A stretch of DNA of 64,000 bases, from positions 62,001-126,000 of the forward strand of contig JAHEWK010000032.1 of assembly GCA_020740775.1 (NCBI GenBank), in the 5' to 3' direction. The notes under the pieces were generated by a model. That model was given only the letters and a program-made list of their open reading frames with translations. It made no database searches and was not told where the DNA came from. This stretch comes from Ilyonectria destructans. Its lineage: Eukaryota; Ascomycota; Sordariomycetes; Hypocreales; Nectriaceae. Positions 54,701-64,000 of the stretch are shown here, piece by piece; the stretch's first letter is position 1, and every line of letters starts with the position of its first letter. A program made the translations under genes and the position numbers.

Positions 54701-54924
54701 CTTTGGGGCTGAAGGAGCAGAGGTGTGGAGGAATGCATTCTGGGGTGATTAGTCAGTGGGCGCGCCCATTCTGGTTAGTTCCATCAGGCTTCCAACACAT
54801 CCTCTTTAATAACCCCGCAACCACCTTCCCTCCTCCCAGGCGGAATAAAGTTCATTCATTCATTCATTCCCTCCCCCCAAATCAACCCGTTCAACGCCAA
54901 GAAGCCAAGGCGACAAGCATTACC
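54701..54924. other. Spacer with ATTC microsatellite
   Basis: Contains an (ATTC)n run at about 54852-54868 and the leader of the next gene. The exact 5' limit of the LINE is unclear. Confidence 0.5.
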
Positions 54925-57852
54925 ATGGAGCTGGGCTCGCACGATCAAAGTATATACAACGCAGCAAGTATCTGTTCAAACCTCTTTGGGCTCTATTTGA
55001 AGTCCCGGGGAGCTGCTGAACTGCGGCATGATCTCGCCGAGGAGCTTCGTGGCCGATTCAATCTCTGGGCTGCCTATGTTGGGGCTTTTGCTGCACCGAA
55101 AGCGTCGCTTGACGCGCGCTTGGTCGCGCACAGTGATATCAGGGTCATGGTGCTCGAGTTGTTGGTGATGGTCCAGAGAAACATTAGACAAGGCATGACT
55201 ATACTTCTAAATCCTGTCCTATATTCGTTGCTATCGAGCGTTGTCTGTTTTCCCATGCTCTACTGACGGTAATCTAGAATTGGATCCAAACTGCTCCATA
55301 CCACAGTCAGATTCCGAAAATGTGGAACCGGGAGAGCCGCCCCTGTTACAGGGTCTGAACGCCGTCGATGCCGCTCTGAGTCGACTTCATTCGCTTGCAG
55401 TTGCAATCCGTCGATCTGCGGCCAGAAGCCATCGACAGAAATTGGCCTTCAGTGCTCCGTCCGGAAACAACGAAGGGCTTTGCTATACACTATTCGTCAG
55501 ACGCCGATTCCCACATGCCAGGGGCAGTCTTACGGAACAGCTCGGCAAATCAGTGCACTTCAGAGGCAGATCGATGTTTTACCAGCTGCGGCACAACAAG
55601 AAGATCGCGGGGAACCGAGAGCAAACGGAGACAGCTCTACCAGAGAACACCGAGCAGGTGTTTGAGGGCGGAGGGACAGACAACTCGACCGCCCCAGTCG
55701 CCCGGAAAGTACAACAAGATATTCCCATGTCCGAGACAAATGCTTCAAACATCGATAGACAGGACCTTGTTCACCGAGTGAAAAGAGACAAGCGCTCATT
55801 CTCTCATATTAGCAAGGGCTCCTCCATTCTGGAAAGTCAAGATGACAGGTTTGTTTATCCGAAGATGCCTAGTGCGAAAATAGGTCTTATGGGCGTTTCT
55901 TGTCCCCTCTGTTCCGAACCTCTGGAACTATCTAGTCTAACAGATAAGAATTGGAGGTATGCAATACCTTCATCAGATGACGAAGAATGGATTGGTTGAC
56001 CCCGTTGCAGAGATCATGTAGACCGTGATATGGAACCGTATGTCTGCATATCTGAAGAATGCAAAGAGCCCTTTCAGTTTTTCGTCCATTCGCGAGACTG
56101 GAAAGACCACATGCAAAGGATGCACACTCTTGATTGGGCGCAGAATGTGCACACAACGGCATGGCATTGCGATATGGACCATGCTCATGTTCCCGAGGAT
56201 CTCAACCAGACGGACTTCAACGAAAAAGATGACTTTATGCAACATTTATCCAAGGCACACGGAGCAGCACTCACGAGGTCACAGCTTCTGGCACGAACAA
56301 GACGGAACAGAACTGCAAAGATTCGAGAATCTTTCACTTGCCCTCTTTGCGACTGCCGACCCGATGATGTTGCTGCACACGTTCGGGAAAAGCCATATGA
56401 CTTACTATCGAAACACATCGCACGACATTTGAAAGCCCTCGCATTCCTTTCTCTCTCGTATTTGGACTTTGACGGGGACTACTCGGAATCATCGGGGTCT
56501 GGGAATCAGGTCGTCCATAAAGATGCGGTGGGGAGCGCAAAGGCATCCATTTGTGACGAATCATTCGACGATATTCCTCCAACGGTAGTTAGCGGGAAGG
56601 AAAGGCGCGTTGACGATCAGATCTTCATTGGGCCGCTAGAATTAAAGGACCCGGTTGCTTGGCCCAGAAGGCTTTTCAGAGACTTCCCTGAACGCGACGT
56701 CACCCTGGAGAGATTCGCAGCTGCCATGAAGAAGATCGGTAACGAGTCGGACACGGAGACGGCCGATACCGGGCAAGTCGACCCGGGCATCAAGGACCAG
56801 GACGGACGGACGCCGCTGTCGTTGGCGGCAATAAACGGGAGCGAGGCGATCGTCAAGTTGCGACTCGACACCGTCAAGTTGCGACTCGACACCAGCAAGG
56901 TCGACCCGGTCCTTCAAGCTTCGAGCAACCAACTGGCCGAAGACGCAGAATACGCGAAGCTGAACGAGAGATTTGGTGATGACTATTTGCGCCTCCAAGA
57001 TGTTCTTCGCGTCGTCGAGTTTTACACCAGACAGGTGTCTGCCTATGTCCACGAATTCCTTACATATCTGTCCTCGATTGAATTGGTAATGAGATTTCAG
57101 CCGGGGAGCTATCCCGAGCTGGAAGCCAAGTGGGTTCAGTTCAACATTTCGATTCGAGATCTGGAAAAGGTTTCCCTTGAGGAGCACGTAAGTTCAATCC
57201 CGTTCATTCGGATGCGCCTGAAATTAAGATGTGTCACCAGTTATCACAAGTTCGAAAGCACGTCATCGAGCCCTTTGAGTTAGTGATCAAGGCCTACGGC
57301 AACCCGTCTCTAGCGATGAAGAAGAGACAAAAGCGCCGCGTCGACTTTGAGCGATATGAGCAGCTAAAGCGGAGTGGAAAAAACGCCCGCGCCAAGCTCA
57401 AAGAGCGGGTCGAACAATACGAAGCTCTCAATGACACACTCAAGAAGGAGCTCCCGAAGCTATCGGCCTTGACGGAAAAGGTTGGCAACATTTGCCTTGG
57501 CAACTTTGTTAATACTCAGGCCAACTGGTATGCCATCTGGAAAGAGAAGATGAAGGTGGTCTTGGGCGAGAAATGCCCAGATATGCCTGATCTCAAGGAT
57601 GTCGTTGCTGCCTTTCACCGGGATCACCCGTATGCGCAGGAGCAGCTCGCCAACATTCGCATCCTCAACCCGGCCTACAGGGGAAGAATTTCGCAATCAA
57701 CAACGCGAAGTACGGATGAGGCGGCCTCCCTGAAGATACGACCTCGACCGTTAGACGCTGAATCACGAGGTCGCGGTCTCTCGATCAACGGAGATCAAGC
57801 TCCCAGTCTGCCTCCTCCAGATTTCAAGCGCAACAGCGGTCAGCGCTCTTAA
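54925..57852 (+). CDS. Chimeric zinc finger/ankyrin-RhoGEF BAR-domain protein
   Basis: Four exons fit in phase: 54925-55192, 55278-55956, 56011-57187, 57241-57852 (911 aa). The N-terminal part (RFNLWAAYVGAFAAPKASLD, LSRLHSLAVAIRRSAARSHR) is the helical head of fungal zinc-finger/NLR-type proteins. Cys/His clusters follow (CPLCSEPLELSSL, YVCISEECKEPFQFF, FTCPLCDCRPDDV, LLSKHIARHLKALAFLSLS), then part of one ankyrin unit (GRTPLSLAAINGSEAIVKLR). From about residue 620 it changes to FGDDYLRLQDVLRVVEFYTR, YLSSIELVMRFQPGSYPELE, LSQVRKHVIEPFELVIKAYG, MKKRQKRRVDFERYEQLKRS, NICLGNFVNTQANWYAIWKE: the BAR domain and tail of a fungal Tuba-like RhoGEF, lacking the DH catalytic domain. The first intron has a GC donor (AAGGCATGA). 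Open throughout; fusion inferred from composition. Confidence 0.75.
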
Positions 57853-58057
57853 TAGTCTAATCAGTCCGTCTGGGCGCCTCAGACTGCCCATTTAGTCCGT
57901 CTGACTTGACCAGACTAAACTGGCAGTCCGTTTGACTTGGCAAGACTAAACTAGCAGTCCGTTTGACTAGGCAAGACTAAACTAGCAGTCTCCCAGGTCC
58001 CTGAGATACGCAGAACTGAACTATTGGTGCGTCCGTCACCGTCAGATCATATACATA
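57853..58057. repeat. About 32-bp tandem repeat (AGTCCGTTTGACT units)
   Basis: Three to four units of the form CAGTCCGTTTGACTTGGCAA / GACTAAACTAG occur between about 57880 and 57995, just after the stop of the chimeric gene and before the LINE 3' end. Confidence 0.75.
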
Positions 58058-58389
58058 CAATTTATTACGCCCGGCGGCACTAGAGCCGAAAGGGCACTAA
58101 TTACTAATATACACGTTCATTGCCCAAATTGTGTCATGGTCTCCTTCAGCCCATATTGAGTCCTCTTGTTGCTTATACTTCCTTTGCCTGTCGTGTATTC
58201 CTTCTTCTCTGCGGGTTCCCATGGGTTAGTAGTAACGGCGAACTAGCTTGAAGCCAATTCTCCAAGTGTTCAGTGTCCTATCTACGGCGGCTGAAGCGGT
58301 GTTCGCTTATTTAGCATGGGTTGAAGGTGTGGTGAAGTTGAAATGGTAAGGTTATAAGGGGGTTGACAGGGAGACGCCTGTCTCCGTAG

Positions 58390-61300
58390 CTAGCTTGAAT
58401 CGAGGCGGCCTGTGGCCAATGCAAATCGGATTGTCGCTCGAACGGCCTCCATGTTTGGCGTCCATTTTTGGCCATCAGATGGTGATTTCCCTCCAAGATA
58501 GAAGGAGATATTACTTCTCCGGGTATCAGTGCACTGAAGCATTTCCGAGCGGTATGCCGTCCACTTTTGACATCGGAAGAGGAAGTGCTCAACCGTCTTT
58601 GTCGCTTGTCGACAATCGCAGCGTTCCGATGGAACCGCTTTGATGTGGAAGAGGTACGAGTTTAGTCTTGCCATGCCCGTTCTTAACTGAGCGAGCACAC
58701 TAGCTTCTTTCCATGACAGCTGGTCATATAGTTGCTTCGTGTGTTTGCCTGGCAGCGCTGTGTCAACTCGCTTGGAGTGTCTTCCAACTTTTTCCGGCAG
58801 TGTCCTATTGGCGTCGACTTTCGATTGGGCAATTCTGAGTGTCGTCGACCGCATGCTAGAGCACTGTTTTTCGGGCATGGTTCCTTGCTGTGTCGCCTTC
58901 CGAGCCTCCTCCTTGGCATGCTTGAGAAGCTTGTTCTCGGCACTTGAGGGTAGCCACAGAACTTTCACAATATTTCCATCATCCCGTAGCTCCTCAATCA
59001 AATCGTAAATACAGCGTATATATTCTTGTCCAGATTGCTGACGGGGTTGCTTGAGTGAGAGCGCAGCAGCTTTGTTGCTCGTGATCAGTGCGACGCTGCG
59101 ATATTTGAAGTATGGTAAGGCTCGCCGCAAAGCATATTCCATCGCCGCAAGTTCTCCGCTGTACGGGTTCTGTTCTGTTCTCAGACCAAGGGTGAACGAG
59201 AAGGTCTGGAGTTTCGGACCGCCTCGCATGGACAACGGAATCTGGATTGCTCCGCCAACACCTACTATGCCGTTCGCGCGGAGCTGCTCACCGCGACGTG
59301 TATGGCCTAACCTGCTTCTGCATCTCTCGCTGCTGTCCCATCGGTAGTAGCTTCCACTCGTTCTTCCCATGGCGCTAGCGTAAGTGGTTGAATGGTTTCC
59401 AGCTGTTCCATTGGGATATCTACTAGAGTCGTTGCTACCTGGTAGAGCGGTGACCGGTGAGATCTTCTGAACATTCGTATGCGAGATGTCATTCTGCGAA
59501 GAGGATTGGTATTGGGCAAGGTGTGGATATTCGTCCACATCTTGATTGCCCTCTTCCAAAACCTTTGTTGTGCTGGAGCAATGTGGGCTTCAGCTTCTGC
59601 CACGCTTGTCGCTACGGTACTAAACGTCCCAACAATTGCCTGTGCTCCCGCTTTCTGAACCCTGTTGATCGGTCCTTTGAGTCTGTCTTTGACCCGATGC
59701 ATCCACACCTTGGAGGCATAGTCCACAACTGGGGCTACTGTAGCTGTGAATAATTGTCTTGCTGTTGCTGGCGACAAGCCCCTTAGCCTCTTCAGTTCCA
59801 TTGCTGCCTCCAAACCCTTAGAGGCTGCCCTCGCAATATGTTCCTTGTACTTGAGCCCGGCGTCCATGACGACTCCTAGGATCTTGACATGGTCTTTCGG
59901 TTGAACCTCCTGTCCCTTGATTGTGAAAGGTTTTGAGTCGGTTTTGTAGTTTCTCCGAGTGAAGTGTATGATAGCCGTCTTGTCCGCCTCAAACGTCGCG
60001 CCGCTTCTCCTCTCCCAATCCAACGCGTCTTCGATGATTGACTCGACGCCCTCGCGGTTGCTTTGTGCCGTTGGCCCTGCGACCCAGGCTGTGAAATCGT
60101 CCACGAATGCGATCGCCCCTCTGTTGCTGTCGATATGACGCTGTACCAAATCTGCGTTGAAGAAAAGGAACAAGATTGGAGAGAGCGGAGAGCCTTGGGG
60201 TAGGCCTGCCTGTGGCAGGTATCGAGTTTCTAATGACTCTCCATTGATTTGGATCGTTGCCGTACGATTGGAGCAAAACGCCTCAACCCACTGGAGTAGT
60301 TTCTCCGGGATGCCACGTGCTTTCAGTCTCTGAAGCAGCCTCTCCTTACATACTCCATTGTAGGCTCCCTTGACATCAAAACTGACCAGGCTTACGATCC
60401 GTCGACCTCGCCAGGCAGCATAGATTTGCTCCTGCAGGAGTAGAAGCGCTTGCTCTGCTGATCGTTGTTTACGGGCTCCAAAGTGATTCGTCGGGAGCAA
60501 GCCGTATGTTTCCACCGCATGTGAGATACGTTCTGCGACTACCGATTCCAATACTTTGCCGAGAGTAGCTAGAAGTGAAATTGGTCGCCACGCCTTTGCA
60601 ATCGTGTAGTCCTCTTTGCCGGACTTTTTTAGCGGTATGATCTTTGCATGCCTCCATTGATCGGGTAATATTCCCTCATCTAAGGACGCTCGGAAGATGG
60701 CCATCACCTGATGTTTGGCCACCGGCCACACCTGTTTCCACACAATCACCGGTAATCCATCTTCTCCAGGCGCCTTCCATGATTTTGCCGCGAAGAGTTG
60801 TCGTTCTACCTCCTCCATCGTGATGTCAGGCATCGTCACAGGGGCTCTCTGAGGCCGGGCGCATTCGTCTTTGATGTCGGTCGGCAAGGGAGGGAAGAAC
60901 TTGGACAGCAACTCTTCAGCTTGTTCTCTGTGGTTGGTTGTGGTTGTTCCGTCCGCCCTGATTAGCTGCGGAACTTTGCCGAATGCCGTGTCATCGCCGG
61001 ACTTCAGGTACTTAGCTGCCTCCCAGATGTTATCATTATCCGCCAGAAACTCGTTCCAATGCTTCTTCTTTTGTTGTCTGATGGCGTCATGATACTGCTT
61101 CGAGGCCCCTTTCGTTGTCTCTTCCAGTTCCATCCTCACCCATCCTGCCCGTCTCGCGGACCGAGCGCGGTTCCTCCAGTACGTGTATATCCGACGAAGC
61201 TGCGTCAGATCTGCCGTCCACCACCGAGGAGCGTACGGCGAAGGCTTGGCTCTTGGTGACAGGGAATGCACCGCCTCCATAACCACCGACATCAATTTGT

Positions 61301-62147
61301 CAGTCTTCTCCTGTACCGTGCCTTCCGACGGCATCCTCCCTAGCGCGCTTGCAATTCTTGCGTTGATTTCTTTCCAAGGCGCATTCTTTAGGAGAAGTCG
61401 ATTCTGCTGTTTTGGCTGGGGAACCGAAATATCGGAGACCGCGTTAATCGCCTGATGATCCGAGCCGTGCTCTGTCCTATGTATTGCGCATTTGACGGTC
61501 GAGGCCGTCAACTCCTCCGAAGCCAGGACCAAGTCGACCGTTGTTGCAAAGTCTCCACTACTCCACGTCTTCGTTCCTCTGGGGAGCAAGCTGGTGAGAC
61601 CAAACTCGATCATGAGGCCAATGATCTGATCCGCTTCGCCTTGTCTTACTAAAGAAACATCATCTCCTCCCCACAACTGGTCGTGCTGATTGAAGTCTCC
61701 GACAACCATCACATCCACAAGCCTGCCAGCCTCTCCTCTAGTGTCCAAGATGACCTGGCGTAAGGTGTCGCAAGTGTCTCGTAAAGCCTGAGGATCCCCT
61801 CCCGGCACGTACGTTGATATCACCAGGACCGTCCGCTCCGGAAGACGTATGATAGCTGCCGTCATGTCCGGCGTCTCTATCGGTATCTGCTCTGCTTCCA
61901 CATCCTTGTTCACCCACAGCATGCTCCGTATCGGCCATCTGCCCTCCCTCCAAACTGTAGGGACCATTTTGATCCACCTGGGGTGTCCCATAGGGGCTGT
62001 CAGCAGTTTGCCGTCGATTTTCCGTGCCTGTGGTTCCTGAATCGCTATAACTGCAAAGTCTTGGAGCTGCTTGTCGTTCATTAGGCTCTCGTGTACCATA
62101 TCCTGTTTTCTTACATTTAGTTGGATTGCCTGAAACATTCTACTCAT
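58390..62147 (-). pseudogene. LINE ORF2: endonuclease, reverse transcriptase, RNase H
   Basis: ATG at 62147-62145. The APE-type endonuclease has [34 protein letters not shown] and HGSDHQAI. The reverse transcriptase has [31 protein letters not shown], the active-site [10 protein letters not shown], and [20 protein letters not shown]. Near 59310 a single-base change ends the first frame; the next frame continues GVGGAIQIPLS, YSGELAAMEYALRRAL (RNase-H-like), then TGMARLNSYLFHIKA, CDCRQATKTVEHFLFRCQ, to the stop at 58390. About 1250 aa in all, the usual size for Tad ORF2. Acts in target-primed reverse transcription in active copies; here inactive through the frameshift. Confidence 0.88.
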
Positions 62148-63219
62148 GTCGAGTAGGGTAGAGTTTCGGGCAGCTTCGACTGAACGACTCATGGGGGCCA
62201 CCACAGGGTACACACTGAGGTACTTGCGCCTGGCACTCACTATGATGATGGCCTTCGGCGGCGCACCTTGCACATACCCGATTCTTGCTGCACGAGAATG
62301 CCTTATGGCCAAGCTCCTGGCAGTTGTAGCATTGTATCGGTCCGGTTCTCCGCTCGAACGCGCTGGTGTATGCCGATTCACCGGCTGCAAGGAAGTAGCG
62401 TTCCTGTAGGAGTCTCCTAGCATCGCTGTTTTTGGTAAGGTATGCCACCATAGATCCGTAGGTCTTTACGCTGTCTTTCCGACTCAACCAGGCCATCTTG
62501 GCAATCTGGACCTCGTTCTCCTGGCCCAAGGCTTCCCTTGCTCCAGGGAGGACCACTCCTTCCTGGTCGAGGACGGCAGCACGGTTGATGTTGTCAACTT
62601 TGACTGGGTACAGTTGGTCTCGGAGGACTCTCGCACCTGGAGCCTTCTTGGCCTCGATGATCGCCTTGATCCTCTTCAGTTCTTCCTCGTTCCTACCGAT
62701 GACCCTCAGGCGGTTGGTATTTCGTCCATCTCTAGTCACTACAACGCATCGCCAGCTAGGTTAGTCGCTAGACGTTCGCATTTCCTATTCAATAGTCCTA
62801 CGGAGCACTGCTGGTGTAGTATCTCCAATATGATCCTCGGGCACCCTAGATGTGTCTACCGTGCAGAACACCGGTTCCGGGGTTGCTGATCGGACCGTGG
62901 ATGTAGTTTGAGTGGTGATACTAGCAGGCGTCATTCTGGCAGCATCTGCATATGTCTGACTAGGCGATCTTGCTGCATGAGCATTGTTTAAGGTGTCCAG
63001 TTGTAGCCGGGTCTGCTCCAACTCGCTGCAAACCTGGGTAAGCTGCTCTCGGACTTGTGATAATTCTTGTGCCATCTGGGCCGTGGTCCTAGTGACTTCC
63101 TCAGCCATGCGGTCGCTAAGTTTTGTAAACTCGAGCTGAAACTCTGCCTTCATCTTTTCCATTCTCTTATTGAAGTCTTGTTCTAGGAGTCGTTTCAGAC
63201 CCTGGATTGCCTCCGTCAT
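62140..63219 (-). pseudogene. LINE ORF1 (gag-like, three CCHC knuckles) with two stops
   Basis: The frame from ATG 63219 starts with a coiled coil (KRMEKMKAEFQLEFTKLSDR, MAQELSQVREQLTQVCSELE) and continues, past a TAG at about 62784 and a TAA about 24 nt later in the same frame, into NRLRVIGRNEEELKRIKAII and three zinc knuckles: [28 protein letters not shown] and [15 protein letters not shown]. Both stops fit C-to-T changes of Gln codons. Its own stop TAG overlaps the ORF2 start: the junction reads ATGAGTAG, an 8-nt overlap of the stop/restart type. Confidence 0.88.
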
Positions 63220-63300
63220 GCTGCCAGCTGCCAGCTGCCTTAGGCGTGGTCCTTTTCTTAGTTCTGGTGTGACTCAGAGCTCCCTCACTGCTCTCCTCTT

Positions 63301-63654
63301 CCTACCATTCCATATCACCATTTTGCTGCTCGGATTCCAATGCGCTCGTCGTTCTGGTCCTTTTACGCAGGGGACGATGATATCCCCCGCCCGGAACTTC
63401 CGGTTCGCCTTCCATGACAACAATGACGTCTGAAGCGGGGTTCGCAACACCAGACATCCGCCAAAGGCCTGAATCTCCGCCAAGCGGCTACCGGGTATTT
63501 AAGTTATAAAGAAGATAAATAATGAGATTTCGAGAAGTGTCCGGGTAGTAATCACTTCGTGGAAGAATACTAATCTGATTAGGGAAGTGTATCAAAGCCG
63601 GGGTCGAATGGATGAAGGTGAGAATGACTCTCACTGTGCAACTGACTCGTGCTC
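63301..63654. other. Probable LINE 5' region and spacer
   Basis: Sequence upstream of LINE ORF1. It probably includes the LINE 5' UTR, whose limit I cannot place. No other gene seen. Confidence 0.35.
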
Positions 63655-63829
63655 TTCTTTCATCGCAGTTCAAAGATCTGATCATATGGACACCCTCCAG
63701 TAATGAAGACGAGCTTCTGAAGGCGGCCAAGCAAGAAGCACGGAAGGCAACTAAAGAGGACGCCACGCCGCAGCGGCAGTTCCCGAGAATGCAATCGACG
63801 ACCTTTAGAGATCACCGGCCCCGGAGCTG
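63655..63829 (+). mobile_element. Small LINE ORF2 fragment
   Basis: The plus frame reads FKDLIIWTPSSNEDELLKAA, KQEARKATKEDATPQ, MQSTTFR. This aligns with VLWLPSSAENKLLKHAKEEA...MRSTTLR in the RNase-H-to-C-terminus linker of the 58-kb LINE, but in the opposite orientation and diverged. It is an internal fragment joined directly to the HET fragment at the window end. Confidence 0.75.
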
Positions 63830-64000
63830 AGCCAGTGCGAGAGCCCCTGAAGCTGCTAAGCATCTGGGGCGAGGTCATCCGCCAGTTCTCCGAACGGAGG
63901 CTGACGAACTGGACAGATCGCCTTGCTGCCGTCCAAGGCGTTGTTGTGGCCCTGGCGGAAGCATTTCCTGGCTGTTTTGCACTGGAGGACTACATGTTTG
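63830..64000 (+). pseudogene. HET-protein C-terminal fragment, cut by window edge
   Basis: The open frame reads EPLKLLSIWGEVIRQFSERR, LTNWTDRLAAVQGVVVALAE, then CFALEDYM at the edge. The pattern W..VI..FS.R.LTN..DRL.A.QG is the C-terminal region of HET incompatibility proteins. Upstream it joins a LINE fragment, so this copy lacks its HET domain unless an exon was rearranged. The rest lies beyond the window. Confidence 0.6.

Larger units (their letters stand above)
58058..63300 (-). mobile_element. Near full-length Tad-like LINE retrotransposon
   Basis: Oriented right to left: ORF1 (63219-62140), ORF2 (62147 to about 58390), then a 3' UTR ending near 58058-58110 with GCCGCCGGGCGTAATAAATTG. 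The 3' UTR shares the CTCCAAGTGTTCAG... motif with the other LINE copies here, but the terminal sequence and proteins differ, so it is a second subfamily. ORF1 has two in-frame stops and ORF2 one frameshift; the exact 5' end was not found. It is inactive. Confidence 0.9.

Overview
The window is a gene-poor, repeat-rich stretch of a filamentous ascomycete genome (Pezizomycotina, most likely Sordariomycete-like). The reasons are short GT-AG introns of about 46-60 nt with CTAAC/CTGAC-like branch points, fungal-only families (HET, patatin-NB-ARC-TPR, DUF3435, DUF7580, SCA7/Sgf73, fungal MHYT) and Tad-like LINEs. It looks like an accessory or subtelomeric compartment: fragments of HET incompatibility proteins sit at both edges, and broken genes and transposons outnumber intact host genes. 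Calls rest on reading the sequence and on family knowledge; no database search was run.

Layout. 0-5 kb: HET fragment, broken zinc finger/ankyrin gene, decayed conserved fungal gene, remnant of a STAND N-terminus. 5.4-8.6 kb: complete five-exon patatin-NB-ARC-TPR receptor (996 aa). 9.4-10 kb: small unknown two-exon gene. 11.5-13.8 kb: large conserved fungal gene with two frame breaks. 13.9-14.5 kb: 14-3-3 pseudogene. 15.5-16.8 kb: broken MULE transposase. 17.6-18.6 kb: C-terminally shortened Sgf73 copy running into a minisatellite. 19-23.5 kb: scrambled fragments (hAT, phosphotransferase-like, a gene split head-to-head, kinase). 24.6-25.3 kb: LINE fragment. 25.8-28.6 kb: cluster of three genes (Cys-rich protein, integrase-core-like protein, unknown Lys-rich protein). 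29.9-31.5 kb: decayed dynamin-like GTPase followed by a decayed DUF3435 (Starship-captain family) C-terminus. 31.7-36.7 kb: TPR remnant hit by a hAT-type MITE, then a PNP_UDP-NACHT-ankyrin receptor with one frameshift. 39.5-42.5 kb: intact MHYT protein (895 aa). 42.7-47 kb: transcription-factor remnant and an ATP-dependent DNA ligase pseudogene split by a full-length hAT element with an open transposase. 47.2-48.3 kb: minisatellite, GATCGAT arrays, truncated membrane protein. 50.4-53.5 kb: two-exon DUF7580-PNP_UDP fusion (1004 aa). 53.5-54.7 kb: LINE fragment. 54.9-57.9 kb: chimeric gene joining an NLR-type zinc finger/ankyrin N-terminus to the BAR region of a RhoGEF (911 aa). 58-63.3 kb: near full-length Tad-like LINE. 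63.8-64 kb: HET fragment.

The common theme is fungal self/non-self recognition and regulated cell death: HET, patatin-NLR, PNP-NACHT-ankyrin, DUF7580-PNP and zinc finger/ankyrin genes lie within one 64-kb stretch together with mobile elements that break, duplicate and fuse them. Several nonsense codons (TGG to TAG, CAA to TAA, CAG to TAG) are the transitions expected from RIP-like mutation. The most interesting items are the two fusion genes, the relic of a Starship-type tyrosine recombinase beside NLR and patatin cargo, and the recent-looking hAT insertion.
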